Assembly (NCBI GenBank): GCA_013365325.1
Contig: JABVXV010000078.1
Coordinates: 156,509-220,508, forward strand
Source: Dipetalonema caudispina
Taxonomy: Eukaryota; Nematoda; Chromadorea; Rhabditida; Onchocercidae
Direction of reading: 5' to 3'
DNA: 64,000 nucleotides
Made by a program: the position numbers and the translations under genes. A model generated the notes under the pieces. The model was not told where the DNA came from. It was given only the letters and a program-made list of their open reading frames with translations, and searched no databases. Numbering within the stretch: the stretch's first letter is position 1; every line of letters starts with the position of its first letter. Shown here piece after piece: positions 1 through 14,480 of the stretch.

Positions 1-2197
1 AATTTCACAACAATAACAGCTTGTATTATATTGTACCATTTACTCAACTTCATGCTACATTAACATTGAAAAATTTTGCATGCTTAAAAAAATTTTTATT
101 CCAATTTTAAAATTTTTATTAAATTTTAAAACAAAAAAAAAAAAAAAAAATGAGAGAAATCATGGTGAAAAAATTTTTCTCATCTTTATTCATTGGATAA
201 AAAAAAGAAAAAAAGAAAAAAAAAAAAAGAAAGAAATCTGCACTATACATATTTAACTACTTTGTTAGAAAACAAAAAAATGATTCTCTTTGTACTTTGA
301 TAAAGATTAAGAATCAGATTCATTGATTTTTTTTTTTTGTTTTTTTTTTTTTCTTCTAATTTTTTCGAATTTAGGAATTTTGTTTTGAACCATTTGAAAA
401 ATGTGTAAGGTGATCAAAAAAAAAATGAGATAAAGCTTAAATTAAACTGAATAAAATCATATTTAAACTCATATCATTGATAAGAATATATTAAATTTTG
501 ATATTATTTATAATTTAATTTCATCACTTTGCATGTAGCAAATATTTTCAGCATTCTTCATTTTTTTTTTTTAAAGCAAATATTGCATAAATGTTTCATA
601 CAACTAATATATATCTTTTTTTTTTTGTGTACCACAGCTAATATATCTTTTTTCTGTTTAAAATCAACAAATAAATGCAATCGTTTTTACGATGCGAATC
701 AAACTGTAAAATTAAAATATTTCAAATTTATAACGAATAAATGCAATCGTGCAATTAAACTTTAAAATTGAAATATTGTGAAATTTACAACATATAAAAG
801 CAATTAATACTGTGTAAACATTTGTAAAAAAAAAAATAGACTTGTTTAAACCACCTGGGAACATTAATCTTTGGCTAACAGAATTAAATTTTCCTTTCAT
901 TTCATCATCTTACATTATCTAGCTATTACCTTCATATGGTCAATTTTCAAAATTTATAGCTTACATATGCGAAATTTTAGCGTAAATGGATAAGCCTGTT
1001 TCTTGTGAATGTACAACCTAAATTTAACCGCCATACTTTTAAATCCATTTTAATTTTATTTTGCCACAAAAGATAGATTTAAATGGTACACATAATCATT
1101 TAAAGATTAAGGAATGTCTAGAGGCCCAAAAGTTCAGTGATCTTCAATTTAAAGTCCAATAATTAAATTCTAAAGGGTGTAAATAATGCATTCATTAACA
1201 ATACCATCTCAGCTGTTAGTTATTCGCTTGTTCGCAAATGCTTCGAAAAGAAATATCAGTGATCAATTTTTATTTGCCTGAGAAAAAACACCGGATTGCT
1301 GAAATAACTAAGACGGATGCGGAACTTTCAGTTATGTTAATAAAAATGAAATTAAAAAAATTCTATAAAGACTTAGAAATTTAATAATTTTTTTTGCTAT
1401 TTTAAGCTATCACTAAATCAAGATTTCGATAACACAATTATTCCAATTCTGTTTAAAATTGAAATGCATTGGAATCAAAACAAATACTAGGTAAAACACC
1501 ACCAACCGAACAACAGTATCTTTTTAAAAAATAAGGTGAACCACAAACAATACTTGAAACATAAAATCCGGATGCATTTTATGTACAAAACATTTCTGAA
1601 AGGCATCGTTGACATGATGACATGATAAAAAATTTGTGTGCTACAGAAAGCCCTGTATGTATCCGTTATTCTTGAAAGGTTGATCAAAATTTGAAGCAAA
1701 TTATGGGGGAATTTCAACTAAAAATCTGAATTTGAGCATTTTCAAGTCGAAAAAATGTGCTCTCATAGAAATGTGCAAAGCGTGGAAGTCAAAATTAGCT
1801 AACGAAGCAGCAAAAAGTGAAAACAACCTAGAACACAAAACTGGCAGTGGTAAAGTTATCAGATTGAAAGAATTGAGCTTTAGAAATGACATTAGCAGAT
1901 TGGCCTATTGCCTGTTTCTCCCATCTTTTTCCCTTACCTGATGACTCACCTTAGATGACCTGAATTTGCTAAATGAAAAGGTTGTTGTACTTTCTCCATC
2001 AGAAATGTTAAACTTTGTATCTTCCTCATTTCTTTTGATGGTTCAATTACAGATAAAATAATCTACATTCGTCGAGGCATTTACTCAATAAATTCTCCAC
2101 TATTTTCATTTTAACTTGTTCTACTGTAAATTTTTTTTTTTTTGATTCTTCTTCAGCTCAATCCTTTAAAAATCCACAATAACATATCACAGAGTGT
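1..2197. other. AT-rich intergenic region 3' of the DOT1 gene
   Basis: This stretch is very A/T-rich, with many A and T runs in the first 620 bases. No intact gene could be built. On the plus strand, about 1230-1900 contains short coding-like pieces broken by stops: a lysine/glutamate-rich tract near 1240-1380, another near 1400-1470, and an open frame at 1732-1941 that begins near a methionine. They could be a decayed gene, part of a gene that begins left of the window, or chance. The region just below 2198 is probably the 3' UTR of the minus-strand DOT1 gene. Confidence 0.5.
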
Positions 2198-5100
2198 TTA
2201 CTCATCAACAGAAGACCTGACACTGTCGGTAGATTCAATATTTTTTGTTAATGTGTAAGAAGCGGAACATGAAATTCGTACTTCACTTTCGGTTGTTATA
2301 GCTGTAGAGGCAGGAACACAAGGGAGTGTTGCAGGTTTTTCGGATGATGATAAAAGGGTTATGGAAGGCAGTGTTACGTCAGTTACCACCGAACGTACAG
2401 TTCCTGCCATTATACCCTTTTCTTTACGCTTTTCTCCTCGTGCTCGCCGTTCTTTTTCTGCACATTTCGCTGCACTGTCTACCTGAAATGAAATGTTACT
2501 GCAATCGAAGTTTCTACTACTAATAATCATGCATACATATATTTTTAAGCTTTTTACTTGGTCATTGAAAAATTCCTTTTTTCGAACTGTCATATCAGTG
2601 GCTACATCAAAGTAAAAGAAGATATGGTGCTCTTAAACTACAAGATTAAGCCAGAAAGCAAGTCTCGAATTTGAGAAGTGAAAGTACTGAACTAAAAAGT
2701 ATTGTATTTTATATATCTAAAAGAATTTCGATGATAATGGGATCTTACTTCTAAAGCTTTGGCAACAATATCTTGAATTTTCCGTTCCATTTCCTCATCC
2801 TCTTTCGGATCACTAGGCTGCTTGTTGGATCCAGAAAGTGGCTTTTTTGCAACGCCATTCCGGATCTGTCGCTGTCGGGAGCGCTTCAGTGGAGTGGCGC
2901 CAACAGAAAGGGAAGTTAAGGTAGACTGAGTGGAAGACTGATGCCCAAAGCCACCTTAAAAATGCATTGTTGCAACTTTACTTTTACATACGTTTTATTC
3001 CACGAATCGAAAATGCGCCTTCATCAAGGAAAATTTTGTTCACTGTCTGCTTCATTTTGCTGGATTTCAGAATATACTAAATATTTCGTTACCTGGAGCA
3101 GATGAAAATGTCAGAACAGCACTATCCGACTGTGGCGACAAGAGACCATCTTGTGCTGATGCTCCGTGGTTACTGACATCTGAGGCAGCATTTCCAATAA
3201 TATCTCCCTGAAAATCTTTTGGTTATGTGGAATTTTCCACTGACTTAGGTCCAGGATAATTCGATTCTTGTGAGACTCATGTTGGTAACTAAGTACGAGA
3301 TTTCAGGAAGATTTGTATAGTTCCGAAAATTTGACCTGGCTGCTATGAGACTACGAAGACAGTAATGCAGTACAGCTTACAAATCATCTCTTATTTTATA
3401 ATAAACCTGCTTAAATTTTCAGGGGATAAGACCTCATAAGATATACTTAAAAGATTGGTAAGATGCAAATGAATCTGACCTTATCTGCAAGTTGCGCCAC
3501 TCGATTCAATAAATTTTTGTTGTGTGCAGTCAAAGCTTGGAAGTTTTCAGCAAGTACTAGAGAATTGGCAGCACAGAGCGAATTTAACAACTGGGTGTTG
3601 GTATTTGAAAGAGTTGCAGTATTATTTGCATTTTTGGCAGATTCCAATTCTTCTCGCCGACGTACTTTAATTTCCAACTGTTGATTAGACATTTCCAATG
3701 CAGTAATTTCACTTTCCAGGGCTGCACATTCTGCCTTGAAAACCAGCTACATTGGTACGATTTGGGACAAAAAATTTTAAATGATGCACAAACTCGCAAA
3801 AATAAAAGTACGTCAAAAATAAATAAGTAAAATAATAATCTTTTTTTAAGCGACATATATATATATATTTTAAATAAAGATACAGTACTGGAACTCTGAT
3901 TTTTTCTAAACTTACATTTCGACGAACATTTTAGGCTATTAACACTGGATGAAGAAATCAATTACTTGTCAACTTCGAAATTTTTGTTCGGTTTAAAAAC
4001 TAACCGTAATTTTCTTGTGATGTGCAACAATTTCTTTAGCATTTTCCAGTAACAGACTTGGTGTCGAAGCCTCAATACCTAGCTCTTCAATTCGTGCATA
4101 AAAACAGTTCATACCCGACGAGCGCAGATTTGTTATTTGTTTTGTTATAGCATCAATTCGAGATCGCAGCAAATTTCGGTATGACTGAAATAATTCTGCA
4201 GATTCAAATGAATTATTGCCTGATTTCAGCTGTACAAAGTAGGTTTCCAGTTTTTAACCTAAAGCAAACATATCAAACAAACCTTTTGCAGTTCAATTTG
4301 AGCTCTGATATCATCTGCGAAATTCTCGGCCTTCATCCTTTCCAGTTGCGCTTCAAACATAATGCGCATTGACTCTAAAATATGAAATTCGTGAAAATCT
4401 TTCAGCAATTGTAAGGTATGAAATCGCTTAAAAATTCAATAACTTCCGTATATTTCCCTTTACCCATCTTTGCGGCCACTAGTAAAAAAAAAAATTTATA
4501 ATTAGTGAAACGGAAATTACATGCGAAAATATAATTGAATGTATAAATAAAAGAGAGCTATAGTTTATAATGAAAAAGAAGTCGGCAATAAAGAACGATA
4601 CCATCTTGGCCTAAGTTTTATTCCAGTTCCTATATATGGGACATATTCGTTACAAATAGTAATCAACTATAAGGCCTATCCCCTGAACTTCAAAGTTTTC
4701 TTCCTTTAAATTCAAAACTGTTAGTGAAATATATAACGCGTACTGAAATCAAGAAAAGAACTCGTAAAAGTTATCAAATATTAACACAATTTTTCATGAA
4801 GGAATCATTACCTAAAAATGAAACTATTAAGTTATTCTAGTAAGTGCAAGTAAAAAAATGAAAAAAGTTTATAAAAGAAAGAAACAGTTCAATTCGGATC
4901 TGCCGGAAAATTTAGAGTTATGGCTATCATTGCAAAATCCATGTACTGAAATAATACTTACCAAGCATTTGATTTAGTGCTGGATATTTACTTTGTTGCA
5001 ACAATAATTCCGGTTTATTTTCTATCGTTGCAATGGCAGCATCATCACCCACAGCTTGATCCAGTACATCTCGATCCATCTCTTCTGGATGTGAAATATC

Positions 5101-8100
5101 TGATACATACACCAGTGACGGATCACGCACCGGAGATGCAGTATGAGTGGTTGCTGTACGAGTCATACGATGCATCAAATCGATTGTCTCCCGTGTTTCA
5201 TCATCAGCGAAGGCCTGAAGTTTTTCAGAAAATTAATGCAAAAAAAAAGTTGAGAATTTGCATTTCTCTATAGTATACAACAGCACATACATACAAATAA
5301 CTTACACATACACACACACACACACATACATATACACATACATACAGTTTTGTATGCAATATTATCATGAATGAAGAGATTGCGAACAAACAAACATACA
5401 TACACATAGAGTACAACACAGAGCTTGTTGCTAACGATTCAGCTTCCAATCTTCTTTGCTTTTAAAAAAAAAAAAAAAAAATTCACGTAATCATATTATT
5501 TAGATGAAAAATAAATAAATAATTTCAAAAATAACTAGAAAATTTGTATTTCTTTTCCACTCATCCTTGTCTAACAATAACACATATTGATCTGTCATCT
5601 TTTGGGGAGGGAAAAAAAAAAAAGAAAAAGAAATGATCAAGTCATAGCCAAAACTGACTAACTGATGAACCGAAAAGACGAATGATAGGGCAAATGAAAG
5701 GGAAGTGATAGACAGATCACTAAACAATCGATCAGTCGGGCGACTCGGTGATCATTTGATACTGACTGGAATTACATAACTTGATTTATTAACTCGGTGG
5801 GTAACTAACAGATCGAAGGGATGCCATTCTGTATTTTTACCACTGGAATACATCACAGGTAAAGCAACATCATCTTGTCGACAATTTGCTATTAATAATT
5901 CTATCTCATTTCAGCATTCATTAAATGACTCATCAAAGATAAGATGTCTAAAACTATTTAATTTTAAAAAAGAGCGGTACACTTAAGATATACTTGAATC
6001 TTTTCAAGTGCAAAATCTTAGTGTAAAAATCTTTCAGTAATCACATCTATGGCATAAATTCGGTTCCAGCTTATATCAGCTTCATATCACAAAGTGAACT
6101 GAACATTTGTAAAAATACACACCCTAACTCAGACCCAGACTAGTTATTTCAGTTGACATGTTTTACCCTTTTCTTTCTTTATGTCCGTCTCTCGTTATTG
6201 CTCTCTCTTTTTCGCCTTCCATTTCACATTCCTTACTGATGGCATTTGTAACATTTGGTGCTTTAGTCTAAAAATTACAGAAAAATATGGCTAACACCAA
6301 AGAATGTTCGTTTGACTTATACATTCAAAGTGCTTAATGGATTCCAAGAACGATTTTTAAGTACATAGTGAAGGTGAAAAACGGGTTGAGCATAGAGAAT
6401 TTTTCTAAGATTGAACAGGAAGTAATAGATAAAATGCGCATCTAAAATTGAATTCCGGTTCAATTTCTGGAGTTAGCATATATAAAAAGCCATTTCGCAC
6501 ACACACACACAAAAAAAAAAAAACTCCAACTGCAAATGCAGAACTACGAAGCAGTAATTAATCTTACATGGAAAACAACTATATTCATGTCTCCGATCTC
6601 CACTTAAATAAGAACGGGGAACCCTTTATGCATCAAGTAATTTCGAAAAATTCCTTAACAATTTTTGGCAAATTTCATCAAAATATTATAAATTCAATAT
6701 GAACCCAGGTACTACCTGGAGTTCTATTTTGTTAATATCTCACCGGTGATAAGCTAAAATCCCCGAACTTCTAGAAGAATTTTTCAGAAAAAAGTTCAAG
6801 TAAATTTTAACTCTGCACTGAAATTTGACGCGTCCATGAGAAATGGTAAAAAATGACGGAAAAACACAAAAAAAATTTCCGAAAAGAAGTTTTGGAATGC
6901 ACATTTTCTCAAATACACATCAATTTGCAAGAATAAATAATTGGGTTGAACAGATTTAAAATAAGGAACTTTGAACTTAGATATAGAAGTTAATCACATT
7001 ATTTGAAGCTTTATTAAAGTATATGACCCAAAGACAGTCCTTCAACTGTACAGAAAGTGGAGTACTAAACTGTTTACCCACATGGAAAAGTATTTGGACA
7101 AAGGAATTCATTAACAGTAATCTCTTACTCGTCTAATATTAGGATTAACATCATTTAGCTTCAGTTCGCTAAATTCTTCGATTGGATCGCACTTCAATAC
7201 TCATAACTTCTTGCGCTTTCTTGCTGCTCAAGGGTCGCAACTCTTTCTTTTTTGCTTCTTACCCAAAGAAAATGGAAATGTTTAACCTTGCTAGCAGCAG
7301 GTATTTTACGAGGTCGTCCACGTTGTCCAGTTTTACGAATTTTCCTCGATGGAGCATAATCATAATCCGGCGTTGGCCATTTTGAACTACGAACTGATAA
7401 AGCATTTTCTGCTGAAGTCGTTGCAGTCGTACGCTGATTTTTCGTCTTCGTCGAACAGTATTCTTGCCATTTCCGACGCGTCGTTGGACCGGTTCTGAAA
7501 ATATAATACTAAAGACAGCCCTATAACCGGAAAGAAGAGGATGAAATGCATTAATCAGAAACACAGTTTATTCTAAGAGAGTGGAACTATAGTCACACGA
7601 TGCTACCACGTTGCTGCATGCACTATCATTAATTGATAAAAAATCAAATTACCTTAACAACCAAAACTTAAAACAATACTTATAATGACTGGTTTCGTCA
7701 TCAGTACCTTGAACATTAATCATTTAGAACTACTGGCTAATGTCGAATTAGATTCTATCAAATTAATCAATGATTAATTCAAGCTTCAAACTCAACTTCA
7801 ATTTGAGAAAGAATAGGATAATGAAACTTACGCATAATCGTCATCATCCGAAAGATCCGAATTCGGACGCTTGTTATTCCTGCTAAGCGGTGTTGGACTT
7901 CGCTCATGATACGTTGGTGTATGACTTCGACCAACTGTTGGTGTAGCACCACGGCGACCAGCCAGTGCACTAGAAAGATTATTCGGTAACGAAGCGCTTG
8001 ATTCTCGGCTCCAGCACCGGAAACTATCGCGTGATGTTTTACTTGATGTTGATGATCGTCTACTACCATCCGAACTGTTGTGTTGTTTCAACGCGGGATT

Positions 8101-11100
8101 TCGTTGTGAGAGAAAATATTTTTCTAACTAAAACATACTTCAATTACTACGTTGCTTTACTTTCTGAAAAGTTTTTTCCAGTATATCCAAATATCAAATC
8201 GATTTAAAAATGAAATGAAGGAATGCCTTATTACAAGCTAAGTTACATCAGACCAACCTTGAATAAACGAAAAAAGAAAAAAAAAAAAAAAAAAGAGAAA
8301 TGCAACAAACAAATGTCATCCTCGTTGAATGGGAAATAGTCAATATTTGGATGTGTACGCTTTTCATTATTAAATTTATTAACTACACTTCGGCTCAATT
8401 GACTTACTCTAGCTCTATTGATGATGTGATGGTAATATGCAACATAGTTACTCGTCCAAGAGCAAGCATTTTCACACTGTGCCATTTCGAAAACATCCAA
8501 AATTGCTGATATATCTGAATAATTTGTTGTGAACGGCTGCATTTCACTTATAATCAACAACATCAAGGACTATTTAATGAAAACATAGTTCAATGATTAA
8601 ACTTATCTCAGATTTTACAAAGCTGTGATATACATTCCACAGCATTTGAAAATTGATTTTAGTTAAGGAAGCAGTGAGAAGAAAATGCGCAAAGGAAAGC
8701 CATCACTAATAGTGCGTTGTCACTCGTGTGAGTTAAATGTGTTGAATTCATTTTTACATTAATTCCGGGTGAATGAGTGAAAAACCTTTTAGATAGTGTA
8801 CAATAAAAAAACACTACGCCTCTTACTGAAAAACATAGATGCTGAACTTTTAAATCATGTAATTAAGCAGGCAAACACGATTGAATAAATTTCTTGTGAA
8901 AATTTCTTACTGATTTATGAGAGAGAAAAGAAATCTGTACCATTCAAGTGTCGATCTGTGATCGTTCGATTCGGTAGGCCATAAGGTTTCGTTGAAATGA
9001 TCCGTGTTCCATCTTTGAGTTCACTCAAAAGCTCTCTTAAAAAGAAAAATATTCAACATAGAAGTCGGGTGAGTCGTACTCGATGCTTGAGCAAAGTACA
9101 TTAGGCTTTTCTAATTTTCAGTCCTAAAGTAACTAAGAGACAGAAAAGTTAAGATTTCTTAAACCCTCGAACATCTGCATTGTGCATTGTGCTAGCCGTA
9201 ATCAAGATATTTCACCACGAACTTCAAAACTGTGGCTTTATCACAGTCCTAATTTCAGCGTTCATCGAACCATACAATCACTAACAGAATGATACAACTA
9301 CAGATACACTGCAACAGACCTCTTTATGCGAGTTTCCAGTTCCGCTGTAAATGCGAAGTTATTGATTAGAATGATTGTTGCTTCCTTAGTGATCAGATCA
9401 CGAAATTTTTCGTCCAAGAAATCTCCTTTATGTAATTCAAAAGGTCTAAATTTTTTACCATACCACTTCATCCACCTGAAAACAGTAAGAACTCAGAATC
9501 ATTATGCATTCATGATGAGGTGTTTATTTGCATAAGAAAATCATCAAAATCAGAAATTTGTGATTTTTCAAGCATTATTATTTCTTGGAATATCTTGTAA
9601 TTGCTTTTTTTATACAGGATCCAATAAATAATAATGTACTTTTTGAATTCAACGGAAAGATTTTGCGCATAACGATTCGGCAATGAGGCAATTTCTATGC
9701 CAACTGCTTTTCGTACTTTAGAACCACCAGCCATGTGAATGACTAACTGACCAACCCCACTTCCAAGATCAACGAAGACATCCCGATCCTGAAATAACAC
9801 CACCATGAGTCATGGATGCTGACCAGAAATAGCTTCTTACTTTGCTTAACATATTATTAGTGGTATGAGTTGATTAGCAATACGTCACTTTCAAAGCAGT
9901 TATAAAAATAGGTTACATGTAAATAAGGTTACCATATGTAACAAAATAAGGAGTAATCCAACTAATTCGTCCTGTTATTTACCAACCCTTAATCAAATGG
10001 AAAACAAATAAAGATAATGACGAAAGTGTTGTTAGAAGGTGAATGAATTTTTTAAGAACACTGAGAGGAGGGATATGAATCTTCACAATCTCAAAGTGGA
10101 AGAAAAAACAAACAAAACAAAAGCCCAGAAGTAAAATGAGCATTCAGATTGAAAACTGTGAATCCTCAAAGGCTTATAAAGATGCATTTTCATATGCCAA
10201 TTCAGTCTTATTAATATATCACAAACCTTTGGCACAATTTCTTGAATGATCATTTGCATTCGATCAAATGAAGTTTCACCATAGGTTTGTGATGAGAATG
10301 CCTTATAATGATTATTTAAAAGATGCACATTGTCTACAGCACGATTGTATGCTCTGGTACAGATCTGCCTTAAAAGCATTGGATTTGCTCGTTCTGCTGA
10401 CCAAATTTCACCACCTGGCTTTGTCGCACCTTTCCACTACAAACATAGAAGACTGATTAATGGAAATTTTTGCAAAAAAAAAATTTCAAATTAACATGGT
10501 CATTTAAAAAAAAATCAAAGCAGGAAATTTTACTAAATAAAACGACACCACAGCACTAAATACGGATTCAAAGCTATATAGAAATCTATTCCGGAAAGGC
10601 AAAATAACGAAAGCAATGTTCTTAAAAAGCCATGATAAAAAAAGCAGCAAAATTTGGGCTGGATTTCATGCAACTAAAGAAGAATGCGGCTGTAAAACAC
10701 TGCATGTATACTCAGCTTAATTCAGCAAGTATCGCGAGTTTGTTCAGAAAATCCTAATTTGTTGTTCGTTGAAAATGGAAATTTTAGGAAAAATAGTTCA
10801 AATTGAAAAGTCCAACCAGCTGGGTAAATGTGGGACAAGTTTTGTTGAAAGCATCCAACAGTGCCGACATTTGTTGAAAGCTGAAATGCTAACCTGTAGC
10901 TTAATACCTTCTATTTTTCAAAAAAAGTTCTGAAAATTTTCAGAATACTTTAATATACAATCTCAAAAAGCGATTTTTATCGGAGTTGCATCAAACATAT
11001 ATTTCAAGAACTTTGGATGAAATCAGACAACAAATAACTTACTCCCTTTTATCAATTGTATCAAGATTCATCCCACAATGTTGTCTTAAAATGAAATTAA

Positions 11101-11635
11101 GCTCAGGGAATGATGAAAGCGCATTCCTGAAATATTTAAAGCATAAGAAAAAACTAAATTATCACAAATCATTCTGCTTATTTTCACTATGGTTCCGTCC
11201 CGTAATTTTTTAAGCCATTATACTGAACATATTCTTTATATATCACCGAATCCTGCACAGTTCGAAATCATTGATTTGGGAAATCACAGTTCAAAGTTTT
11301 TCATACAAGAGTATAACAAGACCGAATCATGCAACGAGTTAAAAATGTTATAAAACACTTTTTATTTGACGTGGAAAAAGAAGTTACCTTACAACATCTA
11401 GAATTTCTTGCCCTTCACTATAGCCAGAAACTTCTCGTAATGGCCACATGAAGGTAAGTGGTTCACCACCAAGTGGGCTTGCTAGTTTCAACTGTACCCG
11501 TTGTTCTTCGAGGCATACCGGACTTGCCGAAAGCTTCGAACGGCTCGATGACCGTGATGAGGTAGATTCTTCAGAGTATTTGGACGTGGACGGATCCGGA
11601 TCATGGCCTGTTGAATCCTTTTCCTCCTCGCTCAT
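2198..11635 (-). CDS. dot1: DOT1-type histone H3 lysine-79 methyltransferase (18 exons, one uncertain)
   Basis: This gene should encode the non-SET methyltransferase that methylates H3K79 in the nucleus using S-adenosylmethionine. Exons: 11388-11635, 11043-11126, 10817-10880, 10227-10436, 9640-9788, 9320-9475, 8941-9035, 8408-8514, 7832-8127, 7287-7494, about 7129-7246, 4962-5214, 4283-4374, 4005-4184, 3480-3734, 3093-3207, 2749-2954, 2198-2482. All phases agree except around the 7129-7246 exon. The SAM-binding motif VDLGSGVGQ lies at residues 208-216 and the NNFAF motif at 290-294. An AT-hook-like RGRPRK lies at 528-533, in the position of the basic, AT-hook-like DNA-binding stretch of human DOT1L. 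The exons from 5214 to 3480 encode a long coiled coil, the part that binds AF9/AF10-type partners in other species. The C-terminus is Ser/Thr-rich and basic. The protein is about 1,000 residues, shorter than human DOT1L. A 1.9 kb intron separates the two halves, so a separate gene for the coiled-coil part is possible, although the phase is compatible with one gene. Confidence 0.9.
5281..5412. repeat. CA/CATA-rich microsatellite in a DOT1 intron
   Basis: An AC/ACAT-rich tract with an uninterrupted CA run near 5310-5326 and further CATA repeats to about 5410. It lies just inside the 1.9 kb DOT1 intron (5215-7128). The rest of that intron shows no gene. Confidence 0.85.
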
Positions 11636-13825
11636 TATTTCCGGATTTCCTGTATACTTCCTAGCTTCACTTCAACTAGAATCAGAACAAAAGAGTGGAA
11701 GTGTTGATCGCGAAATGATTTATCCACAAGTAGCACGTAACTCACTTGTTCAGCTAATGAAGTACACATCGTCCACGTGAACTTTCATTTTAAACAATCT
11801 GAAAAATAAACGTAGTTTTCGAAATTCTCAATAATATTTTAATATTAAAAAATCGCGCAGAATTGCAAATTTCAGACAAAATCTGTGATCCTCATAAATT
11901 TGTCCTACACAAGTTCACGATGTCTGCCGTCAAACCGTAGTTTAATGACGTACTATAACTTTCAATGCATAAATATAAAAGCATGAAATACTGATGATAT
12001 GATCATCAGCTTAATTTCGAGGCACGCTTTGAGCATAGGATTTTTTCTCATCGTACGCTTAGGATCCATTAAACCGAAATGTAGAAGCTTGAGGAAAATC
12101 TAAAAAACATGCTTCCGGTATGATTTAATTAATTATATGATTCAAAATCATAATTCCTCATTACAGAAGGTGCCAAAAACGGAAGTGCCTGCTAGCTTTC
12201 TATCTAACATTTTTAACGTATGTCTAAGATTATAAAAATTAATTGCACCAAAATATTTCTCCTACTAATCAGTTAGTAAAACTTGAAACTTACGACCTCT
12301 CTTCGTACTCAAACATCACTTTTTACTACGATATGAATCATCCTGAAATGCATAAATAGCTTCACTGATTTGACATCTTCCCTCATAATAAGATATGAAC
12401 AGTATGGTTCACTAAAGTTCTCAAGATGGTCATCCACTTCAACAGGTCAGTCTATATATATATACCAAGAAGATTTTCCTAAAGTAAAATGTACATTCTT
12501 CTTCATTCAGACTAATTTTAACATCAATCTTTGGACAGTACTTTCATTTACGGATACCTCAAGGCGAGTGATAATTGATGATAAGGCAAGGACCACACAA
12601 ATAATAATGATTTAATAAATAATAAAGACAAACATTCACTTAACATTTATCCAAATACTGATATTACGATGAAATAACAAAACGGTTACAGCCGTTGTTA
12701 AAATCATAATTTTTTTCGGAAATACAACAATATAACACTCATATATGATGTTTTTAAGACTACCGTTGAACTGAACAGAAGATATCACTTGAAGTAAAAA
12801 ACAAAATATTTACAAACTCTCGAGATAACTTTTGAGAATCCATAAATTTCCTTCAGAACATTTCCAACTTCCTGATTTAAGATTTGATATTTCTCACAAA
12901 AAAAAAAAAAAAAAATGAAGGAAAGGGTCGAAAACAATCGCATATAACTAACTTACCATACCTTTACATTCTTGTTGTTAATTCATTTCGTTTATATTCC
13001 TTACATTAATTCTTTAATCACTGTAAAATAATTGGATAAGATTTAGCTGAAACTTGAAATTCACTCCAAATGATCCATTAAACAATAAATGATTTTGTGG
13101 GATTAATCGATAAACCGAATTACAATTATGAAAAATACTTAATCCTTGCAATAATCTTACATTATTTGTTTATAAATAACGATCCATCATATTTGCTTTT
13201 ATTATGCCTCCTAAATTTTCTACTCTTTTCCGGTAATTTTTTAATGAAATCCGGATTTCCTGGAATAAAAATAGACAGATATATATGGGATTAATTGTAC
13301 CTATGGAAGTCTTAATTAAAATAAACGAAATTTTAAATCCATTTTGGAAACATATAAAATTTCAAAAAAAAAAAAAAAACAAAAGACATCGAAGGATAAC
13401 TCTTCTATAACTTTAAACTCTTCAATGTTCTAATTTGAAAAGTTTAATGAATAAAAATATTGAAGAAAATTGGGAAAGGAAAGAATTGAAAGAAAAGAAA
13501 ATGAAAGAGATATCATTCATTTATGAATATATTAAATTGTAATAATAGAAATGAAATAATGAAATATAAAAATATGGAACATCTATAAATTAACAATTCT
13601 TAATTACATTTAATTATCAGACAAAGAATTATAATTAGAGGTAAACCAATGACAAAATATTCGAAAAAAATGACCAATAAAGAAAAAAAAAAAAAAAAGA
13701 AAAAAAAAACACAGAAAAAAAAAAAAAAAACTTTTTTCTACTCTAACTAATCGACTTCCTACTTCAGCAAAAGATTGAAGTGACGATGAGATGAAAATCG
13801 ACGTGTATGTCTGTCACAAATAAAC

Positions 13826-14200
13826 AGACACACACACACATACACACACATATACACACATATATACCTCAATCTACCTACCTACCTACACACACACACA
13901 CACACACATACACATACACATACACATACACGTATACAAAGGCAACACAAGGAAGCACAGCAATCAATGAAATTCATTTTAATCTTGTTCTCTCTCTCTC
14001 CCTCTCTTTCTCTCTCTTTCTCTCTTTCCCTCTCTTTCTCCCTCTTCCTCTCTATGGTTGTTTACATTACTCTCTGGGTGTTCATTGGTAATATGATATA
14101 CATACGTACAAATATATACATACACATACACACACACACACATACACACACATACACATACATACACATACAAATACATACATACATACATACATATGCA
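13826..14200. repeat. Compound CA / CT / CATA microsatellite block
   Basis: Three adjacent simple-sequence tracts: CA/CATA-rich at about 13826-13935, a CT-rich pyrimidine tract at about 13988-14053, and CATA/CACA-rich at about 14098-14200. Both strands read as long open frames here because the repeat units lack stops, but the predicted proteins are only His/Thr/Tyr or Ser/Leu/Phe repeats. Confidence 0.9.
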
Positions 14201-14458
14201 ATATAATGTATACACTGCGAGAAACGTATAGAAGAGGAAGAAACAGACACGTATGAAGACGTACGTACGTTTAGAAGTAAGACAATTATCAGATGTGGAA
14301 TGATATCTGATAATTTCAGTAAAATATTTTATTGTTAAAGGTATTCGTTTTAAGTATTAATTTTTTTTTTTTTTTTTTTTGTAGTAGCTTTTGTTGATTT
14401 AAAATTTTAATTTTTTATTCATTCGTTCAAATTTTTTCCTTTAATGATACTTGTAATA

Positions 14459-14480
14459 GTTGTTGTTGTTGTTGTTGTTG
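14459..14480. repeat. GTT trinucleotide microsatellite
   Basis: About seven uninterrupted TTG/GTT units in the spacer upstream of the ABC transporter. No open gene covers it. Confidence 0.9.

Noticed and set aside
8243..8566. 107-codon minus-strand frame
   Set aside because: Only the part 8408-8514 is a DOT1 exon; the rest is intron, including an A/T homopolymer.
13807..14250. Long overlapping open frames on both strands
   Set aside because: They translate CA, CT and CATA microsatellites only.
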